A DNA stretch of 64,000 bases from Heloderma charlesbogerti (lineage: Eukaryota; Chordata; Lepidosauria; Squamata; Helodermatidae), in the NCBI GenBank assembly GCA_026122225.1, contig JANEZZ010002877.1, forward strand, positions 1,488,001 through 1,552,000. Direction: 5' to 3'. Of this stretch, positions 44,470 to 55,985 are shown in pieces. The notes under the pieces are model-generated. The model saw only the letters and a list, made by a program, of their open reading frames with translations. It did not search any database and was not told the origin of the DNA. Within the stretch, counting starts at the first letter, position 1, and every line of letters starts with the position of its first letter. Made by a program: the position numbers and the translations under genes.

Positions 44470-44481
44470 GTTTATTTAACA

Positions 44482-44618
44482 CAGGGGCAGGGAACGTGTG
44501 GTCATCCAGATGGTGTTAGACTCCAACTACCATCACCCCATTGGCCATGCTGGCTAGGGCTGGTAGGAGTTGTAGTCTGGAGGGCCACGATAGTGGGAGT
44601 GCCACAGGTTCACTACTG
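44482..44618. mobile_element. Short palindromic hAT-like MITE
   Basis: Starts CAGGGGCAGGGAACGTG and ends CCACAGGTTCACTACTG. The inner 'gactccaactaccatcacc' pairs with 'ggtaggagttgtagtc'. Same family as 11220 and 45732. Confidence 0.65.
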
Positions 44619-44869
44619 CTGATTTGACTACTTATCCTTCTTCCTAAGCAGGTGGAATTAAATTGGTCCAGGAACAAGAGCTTCTTGTCATTGAACTGTG
44701 TCACTGTGGTGATAACACAACTCTGACTCACGAGTTCATTAAAAATAAATTAATGTCTCTTCTCTGCGCTTAGTGAGAAAAAAGGATTGGCATAGTTCAA
44801 GTATCAATAAACGTGGTGATTGTAGTTGTAACCCTGCTCTTCAGATATTAGCAAAATGTATTTATTTAT

Positions 44870-45255
44870 TTTAATTTATTTATTACATTTCTATACCTCC
44901 AAGTAGCTGAAGCTCTCTGAGTGGTTCACAACAATTAAAACCATAAAATACAACATAATATAAAAGTTTTAAAAGCTTAAACTACAGTATAAAACCAAAA
45001 TAAAAACCAAAATAAAACCTATCAGCAGTGCAAGGATTTAAAATACAGCAGTAACACATTTAAAACCAACAGAAACTGAAAGACCAAAATGCCTGGGGAA
45101 AAATGGTCTTCACTTGGCACTGAAAACAACACAACATAGGCACCAGGCGAGCCTCTCTGTGGAGCTCAGTCATTCCACAACTGGGATGCCACAACAGAAA
45201 AGGCTCTCATTTTAGTAGCCACCCACCTCACTTCCCTTGGTGGGGGCTCCTGGAG
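44870..45255 (-). mobile_element. L2-like LINE 3' end
   Basis: Minus-strand copy of the L2 3' UTR, with the AATA tail at 44870, 'ggcactgaaaacaac', and 'ccacaactgggatgccacaa', which corresponds to the 'ttgtggaatgccctcccc' part at 10843. Confidence 0.7.
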
Positions 45256-45261
45256 ATGAAA

Positions 45262-45462
45262 TCTTCTGCAGTCTGAATGGCTGCAGGATAAGGTTATTGT
45301 CATGCACTGGGGAATTCTCTGCAGGATCAAGTTCTCTTAGGAATACCAGTTGGATATCTCTGAATACCAGATGTATCTGGTCACCACTGTGGGAACAGAG
45401 TACTGGACTAGGTAGCCCTTTGGTCTGATCCAACATGGCTCTTCTTATCCTCTTAAAAAAGA
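45262..45462 (+). repeat. Retroposon tail shared with 25065-25232
   Basis: Contains 'gaataccagatgtatctgg', 'gtgggaacagagtactggac' and 'tctgatccaacatggctctt', a common reptilian SINE/LINE 3' end. Confidence 0.55.
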
Positions 45463-45602
45463 ACTGGAGTATTATCAAGCAAGGTAGTTGGGCCAAAATA
45501 TCTAATTGTGGAGTAAGATGAAATCAAGGTCAGAGAAGCAGATTCCAGGAAAAAACAGTCCAGGCAGATAAGACAGGAGAGAAGGAGGTAGCAAGAAAGG
45601 AA

Positions 45603-45938
45603 GGGCCATAGCTCAGATGTAGAGCACAGCCTTTGCATGCACAAGTGATCCCAAATTCAGTCCCTAGTATCTCCAGGTAGAGCTGTGGAAGGCTCCTGTC
45701 AAACTCTAGAGAGCTGCCTGTCAGTGTAGGCCAGAGGTAAGCAACTTGTGGCCCTCCAAATGTTTTGGCATACAAGTCTCATCAGCCCTAGCCAGCAGAG
45801 CCAATGGTGAGGGATTGTAGGAGTTGTAAATCGAAACATCTGGAGGGCAACAAGTTGCCCACCCCTGGTGTAGACATTACTAGACTAGATGGATGAACGG
45901 CCTGACTCAATAAAGCGACTTCCTATGTTTCTAACAAG
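45603..45938 (+). mobile_element. tRNA-derived SINE interrupted by a hAT MITE
   Basis: The head 'gggccatagctcagatgtag' (A box) and 'aattcagtccctag' (B box) are tRNA-like. The body ends 'tctgactcaataaag', with the typical tail CGACTTCCTATG. A 136-bp MITE with its TSD is inserted between 'gtcagtgtag' and 'acattactag'. Confidence 0.8.
45724..45875. mobile_element. Short palindromic hAT-like MITE in a SINE
   Basis: The element is 45732-45867, with arms CAACTTGTGGCCCTCC and GGAGGGCAACAAGTTGCC. Flanking 8-mers GTGTAGGC and GTGTAGAC match at 7 of 8. The insertion is younger than the SINE. Confidence 0.8.
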
Positions 45939-46487
45939 GAACCTGAAGAAGGGTTGTGGGACCAGGGAGAAAAGCAGGATCAGGTAGAGATTAGAGAAAG
46001 ACTGGAGTCTTTGAATTGTACACTGTAGGTGCTTTGCTTCTCAGACCATGCTGTTATAAATGTGCAGTGACAAGGAGTTTGGTTTAGTGCTGGGACTGGG
46101 AGCCACTGTGGAAGGGGGGTATTTTCCAAAAAGTTGGGCAAGTTGGCACAACATAAACTGGCACCTGTGTTATCCTGTATCGTTTTTGTTGTGTTTTGGC
46201 ATGCTCTTGTTTAGCCAGGGCGCTGCTGCAATAGTATGGTAGAGGAATTATGCAAGGCCCTCACCTCCCTCCTGTAGATAGCCTCCAGTGTGAACCAGTC
46301 TGAATAGAAACTTACACTGCGGCCTGGTTGATATCATTCTTGCTTCTTGGAAAAGTGGGGAACTGGGCCTCTGTGAGTAGGCCAGGTGTACACTGGGGGC
46401 ATGTGTGTAGAGAAGGAGAAGGGCTTGCACTTACATGGTTATTTCACTATCCTACTGAAGCATAATACCAGACGAATGTACGAACCA
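45939..46487. other. Stretch without recognised gene
   Basis: No element or exon seen. Confidence 0.4.
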
Positions 46488-46898
46488 GGGCCAAGGCTAC
46501 TATGAGCAAAATTAAACATTACACTAATCACATAGCATGAAGCTCAGCGCTATCTTTTTATTTACTGTGGCATAAGTGTGCACAGATCTGCTTCAGAATG
46601 GGACCACTGCATTCTAGGAGGGGAGGATTCCCCCACCCATATTTTCCCCCAATCCCCCATTAATAAAAGAAAAAGTTTCCACTGATGTCAGTGGAGACTT
46701 TTTTTCTTATGTACCTCCCCCATTCCCGAGGTGAGGATTTTGGGGAAAAATTATGGTTGGGGAAGATTTAACCCTCCCTTCCCAGAGTGCAGGAGCCCCA
46801 ATCCAAATCAGGGCCATGTATGCTTGCACTAGAGTAAATTAAATGATAACCCTGAGTTGCATGCTGTGTGATTAGCACACCATGTAGTTTGGCTCTAA
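46488..46898. mobile_element. 411-bp palindromic MITE, uninterrupted copy of the family split at 29861
   Basis: Left end GGGCCAAGGCTACTATG, right end CATGTAGTTTGGCTCTAA. The arms meet around 46685-46705 ('aaaaagtttccactgatg' against 'cagtggagactttttttc'). No clear TSD. Confidence 0.7.
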
Positions 46899-48885
46899 CA
46901 GGTTCTTATAGGGGACAAGGAGGAGCAGTGACCCATTAGCAAGAGAGTATAGTCAGGTCCCTGTTCCGCATAGGCAATGGCTCCAGCCCAGCTCCTAGAA
47001 GGCATATGGCTGGGGCCACCCATGTCTGATTATCCTAACAGGTTCTCAAACTGAATGGACTGCTTCAGCCTCTTTTCTTTTTCTTGAATCCAAGATGAAA
47101 GTCATTCCAAATTGCTTTTCTGGTCAAAGTGGAAAAGGCAATACATTGGCTAGAATATGTTGGCAAATATCCTTACTTGCTGTCAAAGCATACAGGAATT
47201 TGAATGCCAGCTTTGCTTCAAGGTAGTGATATTCTGCCAGATTCTTTTAATGAAATTGTTTTTGGATACCATATCAAATGGGTTCAGCACTTTGTTTTTC
47301 CTGCATCAGAGTCTACATTTGGAAGGCTTAGCCTCCCAAAGCATTTGGTGAAATGAGATAAGGATGCAATATACTAAAGAACCATACAAGTACACTGGAA
47401 TGACTTCTGAAAGTGATTACTACCATAGTTGTTTACAAATGACTTAGCTAAAGCATAATGTACAAAATACAATTTTTACAACATCTGTTTTCTGCTACCA
47501 TCTGAATTAAAAACATCATTGTAAAGAGCAAAGGAATTCTTAACAGATTTGTAACAAAACAAATCCAATTTGCTAAGTATCAGAGAAGGAACATCCAAAG
47601 CTACAAGTTGCCCATTGAACCCTTTATGCTTACAGCAAGTATGATGAGTACAGGGATATATAGCTTGTAGGATGAACACATATCATAATGGATCCCTCAG
47701 GTTTCCCCTGCCTGATGTTCTACATTCATCTAGACCGGTTTGGCCTCACTCCCTTGCTCCCCCCCCCCGTATGTTCTGGATGATCTGTGTACGGCCAGTT
47801 TTGGTTATCATCTCTAAACAAATATTTGTTTATGATTAGAGGATGTTCTCACACCCCTATATTATCACACCCCTGTGCCCATAACATATACACACACACT
47901 CTCTGGTGTTTCAAATTTCTGCTCATATATGCAACCATTTAATTACATTGCCCTCTTATTATCCTTTCATTAACACCCTATTAATTATTGTCTGTCAATC
48001 ATTTTCAGCAATGTATTAGCCTCTGATGAAAGCCCATTATTTCTTCCTGAAGATGTAATCACAGTCCCCACAATGTATCTTGGTGAAACTACTTTACTAC
48101 ACACAGATTACAAGAAAGTCCTTATTCTTTGAAAACTTCAAGTGCGCAGTTGTCCTGCAGCTGTTCTTATGACAGGGCAGCAGAGACATCACAGAGTGAC
48201 TCCAGCTGAGGGCTTCTTCACACGGAGCTTTTATCCTGCTATTGAGATTGGTTACTCACGGAAGTTTGTGGGTCCTTTATAAGACACCGTCAACCTCCAG
48301 GGCATCTCCCGCACTAAATTACCTTTATTCCATTTTTTTTAAAGATTGGAGATAATGAGCTGTCAAATTACAGCACTTGCGTTCTACTTGAGTTCCCTCT
48401 GTGAAAAGAGGAAAACCAGCAATAAGAGGAGCTAGACCACATTGCCATCTAGCGGCTGTGTAATGGAATATATAGAAGATTCAGATAAGGGGGCAAAGGA
48501 GGGGGAGAGGAGGGGGCAGGAAGTGCATGTAAAGGGAGTCCATTGTGATCCTGCATTTAAAATGGAAGCAGAAAGCTCCATGTTAAATGTGGAATTTTAG
48601 GCTGGTGCAGAGATGCTCTGAATCTGGAGCTATGATGATGGGTCAATTGATTCTAGTCCTGGGCTCCAGGACTAGAAACAATCTACAGACTTTAGGATCT
48701 AGGCCTATCAGTCTTCATTAACCATCCTGTAATGGCAACTCATCTGTTGATGCTACCCTGTGTACTGTAGAGCAGAAAAATACCCCAGTAGGAAAAATGG
48801 CAAGAATGTAGGTAGATATAGCTGGTCATCATATATGCCTAAGATACCTTCTTTCCAGCTTTTCATTCAAGTTTACCATATAGCC
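46899..48885. other. Largely unique stretch, no gene seen
   Basis: 47100-48480 has low repeat content and could carry conserved non-coding DNA. A CTCF-like motif is at 48443-48458. Confidence 0.4.
48443..48458 (+). promoter_or_regulatory. CTCF-like motif
   Basis: TGCCATCTAGCGGCTG fits the CTCF core CC-n-n-CTAG-Y-GGC on this strand. It lies in repeat-poor DNA. Motif match only. Confidence 0.3.
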
Positions 48886-48985
48886 TTGCACAGTGCAATC
48901 ATAGGCATATTTACTTGGAAGTAAGTCCCAGCATATTCAAAGGAGGTTACTCCCAGTTAAATGTGTATGGGATTGCAGCCTCAAC
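48886..48985. repeat. Degenerate small MITE-like repeat
   Basis: 'Gtgcaatcataggcatat' to 'atgggattgcagcc', with the 'acttggaagtaagtccca' half; same group as 43036. Confidence 0.6.
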
Positions 48986-49425
48986 TTCATTTCAAGAAAA
49001 ACTCATGTCTGTTGCTGCTTTTTTCTGAAATCAAGTTTTATTTTCTTCATCAACAATATATGTCATCATCTACTCTTCAACTCTCCTACAGTTGCAAAAA
49101 CAGCTTATTAATTTAATCCTGGGGTCAGAGAGAGACTCCAATTAAGTCACAGTACTATAAAGAAAGTTGAGATGTATTTGACATTGACTCCACTTTAATG
49201 TAAAAATATGGACTATTATTGAAGATAATTGCTTATACCACAGTGGCCCAAGTACAAAGAGATATTTTCTAGGTTCTGCAGTGTTGCTGAAGAAAAGAAG
49301 TATGACTATGGACACCTCACTCATGTATTTTTAGATATCAAAAACATTTGAAGATGTGAACAAAAAATTAAATCTGGAAGCCAAGGTATATATCTACTTA
49401 AATCCTGCACTTACTTAAATTGGTA
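48986..49425. other. Stretch without recognised gene
   Basis: AT-rich, no element recognised. Confidence 0.4.
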
Positions 49426-49783
49426 TGGTTCACATGATCACAGGGTGATCAGGGTAAGTCCCCATGGCTTGTTAACCACTCTGTACATGCCAGTTGTGTG
49501 CCGAGGGGATAATTACCCTCGGCAGCGTGTCTTCCCGTGCCATGGAAACCCAGCCAGGGTGGCTTGTTGCCATGGTTCACAAGCCACCCCAGAACCCTAC
49601 AGCAGCCCATGGGTTCTGGGTAGCTTGTTAATCGTGGCAAAAAGCAACCTTGGCTGGCTTCACATGACATGGGAAGCCGTAGTGCAGAGGGTAATTATGC
49701 AAACCCCCTGGTATGTAACTGGCACACGCAGTGGAGGAAATGCGCCACAGTGGTTTTTTCCTCCACCATGATCATGCAAACCA
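49426..49783. mobile_element. 358-bp palindromic MITE
   Basis: The ends TGGTTCACATGATCA and its complement in CATGATCATGCAAACCA pair. The centre is at 49604, between AGAACCC (49591) and GGGTTCT (49611). Design and end (GGTTCACATG) resemble the element at 29231-29612. Superfamily unknown. Confidence 0.7.
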
Positions 49784-50099
49784 GGTCAGTATGTTGCTGA
49801 ACATGAGTTTCCCCCAAGTTTGGTCTTATTCAGATCTCCAGTACTTTTCAGGTGCAATGTTTCATTTCTTCCCTTCACTTTAATTGGGTTCTAACTGACA
49901 TTAATACATTTTAATGAAATTCTCAAATCTAAAAGGTCCTCCCCTGAGCCACCCCTGATGTGATCCCAGAATATCCCACTTTTGCCCTTGGAGTAGTGAT
50001 GGCAGAAAGCTATGTCAGTGAAGCTTGGTGCTGCTGATCAAGGGAGGACCTCCACAGTGGACCTCCTTTTCCACCCAGAGAGGGGTGGTCTGCAGTATT

Positions 50100-50437
50100 C
50101 TGTAGCCCAGGGGTGCAGAGCCTCTTCCAGCCCAAGGCCTGAATTCAATTTTAGAGATGCTCTTGGAAGCCAGATTCCAGTGGTGGCCAGGGCCAAAGCC
50201 AAAAGGGGTGGGGCCAGAAATACACACACACACCCAGCATATTTTAGCTGAACACTCTTACTGACTATAACTAAGCCTTAAGAGAGGCATTTTAGAAGGC
50301 TTGGAAGCCAGAAAACCACCAAATGATCAGTGGTTAGGGGAAGGGGGTGGCCATCTGGGGAATTCCAGAGGGCCGGACAAACTTCAGGTGGGCCAGTTTT
50401 GCCCCCCAGGCCTGAGGTTCTGCACCCTGCTACAGCC
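50100..50437. mobile_element. hAT-like MITE with 8-bp flanks
   Basis: The element is 50108-50429 (322 bp), with TIRs CAGGGGTGCAGAGCCTC and GAGGTTCTGCACCCTG. Flanks CTGTAGCC and CTACAGCC match at 6 of 8, consistent with an old TSD. A short (CA)n lies inside at 50221-50233. Confidence 0.75.
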
Positions 50438-50525
50438 CCTGGACACCCTCCCAGGGATCACAGGATTGCACACTTACTATAGGATTACTTCTATGCTAAG
50501 TGTTTATTGTGGGATTAGCAGACCT

Positions 50526-50761
50526 TGGCCAGATCTACACCTTGTATCATATCATTACGGCCCGATCATGATAACGCTATATCCCTCTTACGCATTTACA
50601 CCTCATAGGATGCACAATGGCATTTGTTGCAGTATATTGGATAATGTGGAATAAAAAGCAGGAAATAATACTACAAAAGTGGTATATCAGATGTGTAATG
50701 TGCCCCAACAGTTATCAGTGCGCTGCAAGACCGCTATAAAGCAGTAGTGTAGATCTAGCTC
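50526..50761. mobile_element. Palindromic MITE with GATCTACAC ends
   Basis: Ends GGCCAGATCTACAC and GTGTAGATCTAGC. Partial inner pairing. A one-sided relative is near 28051. Confidence 0.55.
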
Positions 50762-50903
50762 TTGTTCACTCACTTTTTATGGATCTCTGTGTGGCAACAT
50801 AACCAAATCATTGTTCTCCTGTGGGCGTTTTGTCTCTTTTCAGACCACAGAAAATCTAACTTTGGAAGGAAAGAACAAAACAGGTCAATCTCCAAAGGTG
50901 TAG

Positions 50904-50904
<1 letters not shown>

Positions 50905-50944
<40 letters not shown>
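50905..50944. repeat. (TCTA)n microsatellite at a SINE tail
   Basis: Ten TCTA units adjoining the tail of the antisense SINE at 50945. Confidence 0.93.
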
Positions 50945-50945
<1 letters not shown>

Positions 50946-51172
50946 GTATTGCATTTATACCCCGCCTTTTTTCCTCTTGCAAGGAACCCAAGGCGGCTTA
51001 CATTATCCACCTCCTCTCCATTTTATCCTAACAACAACAACCCTGTGAGGTGGGTTGGGCTGAGAGTCTGTGACTGGCCCAAAGTCACCCAGTGAGCTTC
51101 CATGGCCGAGTGGGGACTAGAACCCGGATCTCCCAGCTCCTAGTCCAACCCTCTTGCCCCTACACCACCTTC
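50945..51172 (-). mobile_element. tRNA-derived SINE, antisense
   Basis: Reverse complement of the family at 12825, with a more complete head (GTGTAGGGGCAAGAGGG) and the B-box-like GGGTTCTAGTCCC (about 51117-51129 on the plus strand). The tail faces the (TCTA)n. Confidence 0.85.
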
Positions 51173-51476
51173 TTTTTTAAAGAATGGGTTTGATGTATGC
51201 AGTAGTTTGACATATGCAGGTGAGCCTACTACCATGTATCTACTTTGGCATTCGGAAAATACATGGAATATGGGGAATTTAAAAAATATATATTTGTGTA
51301 TCTTCGGGGTCAGCTTGTACCCCAAAGGCACAAGAGTCCTAAAGTCTTCTTTTGTTTGCTTCCAACAGTAAATTATTGGAAAGGGAATTACTTATTCTAA
51401 CTTTTAAGAAATATCCTTTGCATGAGCGACATTGCACAAGAAAATTAATTGGTGCCTGGCAGATACCTGGATTAGT

Positions 51477-51617
51477 CTTAGACTGAATCTACACACAGCA
51501 GTTTTACCATTACCATACTTCAGTGATAACTATTGGTGCACATGACACCAACAGGCACCAATAGTTATCACTGCAGGATGATAATGGTAAAACTGCTATG
51601 TGTAGATTCAGCCTAAG
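51477..51617. mobile_element. 141-bp near-perfect palindromic MITE
   Basis: Arms CTGAATCTACAC and GTGTAGATTCAG, with inner arms 'cagttttaccatta' against 'taatggtaaaactg' and 'ataactattggtgc' against 'gcaccaatagttat'. The loop is about 15 bases. Low divergence suggests a young insertion; the TSD is not certain. Confidence 0.75.
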
Positions 51618-52044
51618 AGGCAATTCAAAAACTGGAAGTTTACTACAGACATCTGGAACGAAAACACACAAATTTTGTGTGGATGCAATGTTCTACCCAT
51701 TACCTCTTCCATTTTGTTGAACTTTTTGCCCATCTACACAGGTCTTTTCAAATTTGGATCAATGAAATGTTGAAGCAATTTTGCAACCTCACTAAAGCAG
51801 AACTATTGACATTTCAATTACTTTGCAGTTCTTTCAATCAGTCCTAAATATTTGATATATTTTTCGCAAATATAAAATGGCTTTCATTTTGACTGTCAGT
51901 ACAGTATTTCATTTGGTTTTATCTGTTTTCATCTCTGTTTAGCAGGCATCAGAGAACCTAACCCAACCATAATCTCCCAGCTGACACCTTCAACACACAC
52001 CTTGAGCACTATTTTTAGTGGAAAGTTGGGATATAAATTAAATA

Positions 52045-52610
52045 AATAAACAAAAAAGTATTTATTATTTATATAAAAATTATACCCCATCTTTTTAATA
52101 TATATGTATTACACAAGGTGGCTTACATCAATGTAAATCATATTACAACAGTATAGCAAAATAAAAATCACACTAAAACAATCACAGATTAGAAGTATAA
52201 TGACAAGGCTAACATTGGGAGAGGCAGTCCCTCAGCTATAGGCGAGCACCCACTAACATCCCTGCTGCCACATTCTGGAGCAACAGAAAAGTCCGAAGAC
52301 CAATTGAAAGTCAACCCAGGCATCACAGTAGTCCAAATATAAGCAGGGCATGTGTTACCATAGTCAGGTTAGTCCTCCCTGGGAGCAAGTGCAACTGGTG
52401 CATCAGCGTAAGCTGGGCAAAGGCACTCCTAGCCTTCACCACCAGCACCACCTGGGCATCCAGGTACAGAGCTGAATTCAGGGGTGCCCCCAAACTGTGG
52501 AACTGATCCTTCAAGGGAGCCCCATCCAAATCCCTATTCAAGAGCCTGTCTCCACCCAAACCAGGAGCACCTCTATCTTGTCTAGATTAAATTGGCCTGG
52601 GTGGAGAACT
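52045..52610 (-). mobile_element. L2-like LINE fragment with ORF2 remnant
   Basis: 52045-52320 is the 3' UTR/tail part. On the minus strand 52323-52559 encodes LDGAPLKDQFHSLGAPLN, the same segment as 'DGVALPLKEQVHSL' in the copy at 10155. A piece of ORF2 is missing between the two. Confidence 0.7.
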
Positions 52611-53393
52611 GAGTGGAAACTTTAAGTAGATTGACCTTTGCTGGAACCTGAAAAATGAGGGGGCTTTATCTTCTTTATGACTATCTTCTCCCCTTCTCCC
52701 CCATGACATCTCAGTAGCGACAAGGTATCAAAAAGATTTTATGGAAAATGTTTGATCAGCTTAATGGCTAGGCTTTGAGGAAGACCAGGAAAACAGAAGG
52801 AGGTGAGCATCCAAAGTAGATCACAAAGAAGAGAAACAGGTTCTCAGGATGCAAGACAGAATTTATTATAAGAAGCCCAATGTGTTTTGGCCTTTTTTCT
52901 TATTTTAGGCCTTCTTCAGGGGGCTGTAACATAAATGATAATAAAATTTACAGATAGGAAACACATAGTTAAAACATTACTGCAATACAAATTGCCACAG
53001 AGGCTATAACATTATTTTAAAAACCACATACAACCTACTTTATTCCTGAAATTAACATATAAATACATACTTACTAATGAAAAAAGTCTGCAGAATTTTT
53101 TCTTTGCACATTTCAGGTATTGGGTTTTGTTTTGTTTTCGATAATCATTGGGAATACAGCAAGTGGGAAGGGAGAATTTTTCATGATAATCCCTCCTTTA
53201 AGCTGCATTGAGAGGAAATCTCCCATTGGTGCCAATTTTGTCCTACGATCATCTTGATCAAGCAGATTTTGATGTTTTTTAAAGCACAGAAACAGCGATG
53301 ATAGAAGAGGAATATGCCTCTCTCATGCCTTTCCATGCTGCTTTCAAATCTTGGGGGCTGGGGTGAAATCCACTATTGTCTGTTTTCAGCCCC

Positions 53394-53394
<1 letters not shown>
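52611..53394. other. Stretch without recognised gene
   Basis: No element or exon recognised. Confidence 0.4.

Positions 53395-53471
<77 letters not shown>
53395..53471. repeat. (CTT)n followed by (ATT)n
   Basis: About 14 CTT units (53395-53436) then about 11 ATT units. GAA/TTC tracts can form triplex DNA. Confidence 0.95.
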
Positions 53472-53473
<2 letters not shown>

Positions 53474-55684
53474 GCACTATTAGAGAAAATTGGACTTGCT
53501 GATTTCCACGCCCCCACCCCTCCTGCCCTTATGTGGCAAGAGAACAAATCCATCTCTTTGCGTTTTCATTGCAATCATATTATTCTACTTTCATATTAAA
53601 TAACTAATCAATTTAATGAAAATGGAGACAAAAGTCTGATATTACAGTCCAAATTCTTGTACTGAAGCTATTTAATATATTCTAACAAATTAAACCAATT
53701 TAAGCAAGAGCTGCATATCTGACCTTGCCGTAGTGGAAATATCTGTAACTAGAACATCATTAAAATGTAGGCAGCCATAGAATAAATAATAATTTTAATT
53801 TATTTTGTATTTTATAGGTTTGTGTAGAATTAAACTAAGTATTCACACGAAAGCTGATACTGGTTCAACTGAGTGAGTTAAGATCTAGAAATAAAATCCT
53901 TGGAGTTATACACTTTACAAATTTGGCATGCATTTATTGAATAAGGAAAAGGTCCAACAAAATGAAAGAAGTATAGTTCCAGCTCAAGGATTTGTCTGGC
54001 CATAAGCAATAGACTGCTCCATTTATATCCATTCAGTGACTTTTCTCCTTGCCACTCTAACTTTGTGCTAGCCATTGTTGCCTCTTTTCTGTCTTATTCT
54101 GCCTCCTGTAGCTTTTGGTACCTTGCATAAATTCCTGAATGATCCTCTTACACTAAGCCCCAAATGCTGCTCCCTGCCTCCCAGACTCAAGGCTTAGACA
54201 CCACATGTTTTGACCTGAGACACTGTACCTAGGGATGTTGCTCCAAGATCTGCACCCTGCACATGCACCGAGGCAGCCATTTCCTTATTATTATAACTTG
54301 ACATTTTTCCTAAGCCCAGCTCCTGGCTCTAAAAACTCGCTAAGGTATGCAAGAGAAGGGATTCTTTAGGGATCTAATAATGTCCCTGTTGGATCATACA
54401 AAGGTCCATTCAGTCCAGCATCTTCCTGCTTCTCTCAGTAGTCCACTAGGGAATAGCTTATCATGCTTAATATCTTCTAAAACTCTTACAGAGCAATATT
54501 ATGCATGTCTACTCAGAAATAAATTCCCTTGAGCTCAATGGAGCTTACACCCAGGTAAGTGGGTATATGATTTCAGCCTTAATCTTTCTTACTCTCCCAC
54601 AGGCTGCAATCATATGCACACTTAACTGTGAGTAAGCTCCACTGAAAGCTAAGGGGTTTACTTCTGAGCAAATATGCATACAATTGCAGTATAAATCACT
54701 CTTTCCTTTCACATGCCCTCCCTCCCTCCCTCCCAACATTCCAACAAATTAGTCATATATTAAATAAACAGAGCAGGTTGTACTAAGATGTATCCAATAA
54801 TGTAGCACTAAGAAGAACCATTTGTTTTATGATAAAATTGAATGAGGGAGAATGCTTTGGAAGACTGTATCTTTCTTTGCAACCTGCCTTGTCGAACAGG
54901 AGTGCTAATTACAGAGATTTAGCCAATCTAGTTGAAAATTGGCATTCTTTTATGATCACTCTCATTTATAATAGAAAATAGCATCTTGGAACAGATTAAA
55001 TAGGCAAATATAATTTTCCTTTAATGGATAAAGTGATGGCATTTGAGATGGGAAATGCAAGATGGGCTTGTCTTTGGCATGCTTAACATTTTGCAATAGG
55101 AATGCCTAATACCTAACATCAGCTTTGATGATACACTGAGATTATTTTTAACACCCACACACAAAGCTAATGATATCTAGAAAATGTTGGTACGCTACCA
55201 AAAAAAAAAAAATCAAAAAAATCCCCCAGTATCCTATGAGATAGTGCTATATGGATATGAGGCAATGGGACACTACTGCTTTCATTTCAGGTCTCATTGT
55301 ATGAATGAAGCCAGTACCTGTCTCAAATCCTTAATGTATGCAGGTATAAGACCAGCTTGATATATAACTAGGAACAAAGTCTGAGCCGTTGTCTCACTTA
55401 CAGGAGTGTGAACATTTACCTATCTCTGGAATCAAGAATGTTATTGAGTTCAGACAACTAGAACCAAATCACACATTACAAACATCACAGGGAGACCACC
55501 AGAAAAATGGCCTCTGTGTAAGGGATTAATGCTGCCACAGCCATCATGTGCTGCTGACCATCGTGACATTCTAGTTCTACATTAGAACTGCCATTTATGG
55601 AAGGCCGTTTGCACTGGTGTGGATGCCAGGATGACTGGGTCTGTAATGTGGCACATAAGGACAGAGTGGGTGTTTTGGATAGTC
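53472..55684. other. Low-repeat AT-rich stretch
   Basis: Short items only: a reversed retroposon tail 'tgttggatcatacaaaggtc' (54388), a pair of small MITE repeats (54485-54690), (CCCT)n at about 54717-54733. 54840-55030 is unique and looks like possible conserved non-coding DNA. No exon supported. Confidence 0.4.
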
Positions 55685-55985
55685 ACTGAGTGATATTTAT
55701 TTATTTATTATTATTAAATTTATTAATCGCCCATCTGGCTGGTCACCCAGCCACTCTGGACGATGTACAGCGTACAATAAAACAGTTTAAAACAATAAAA
55801 TTCTACAATAAAAACATTTTCTAAAATACCCTAACCCACCCCAAATGCCTGCCTGAACAACCACGTTTTTAATGCACGACGGAAGCTCATTAAAGAGGGA
55901 GCATGGCGGAGTTCCCTCGGGAGGGAGTTCTACAGAGTAGGGGCCACCACAGAAAAGGCCCTCTCCCTTGTCCCCACCAGTATTT
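55685..55985 (-). mobile_element. L2-like LINE 3' end
   Basis: AATA-type tail at 55685, then 'cccatctggctggtcaccc', 'aacaaccacgtttttaatgc' and 'ggccctctcccttgtcccca', the standard L2-like 3' UTR in antisense. Confidence 0.8.

Noticed and set aside
45603..45680. Functional tRNA gene
   Set aside because: The tRNA-like boxes are the head of a SINE; the cloverleaf is not complete and the SINE body follows.
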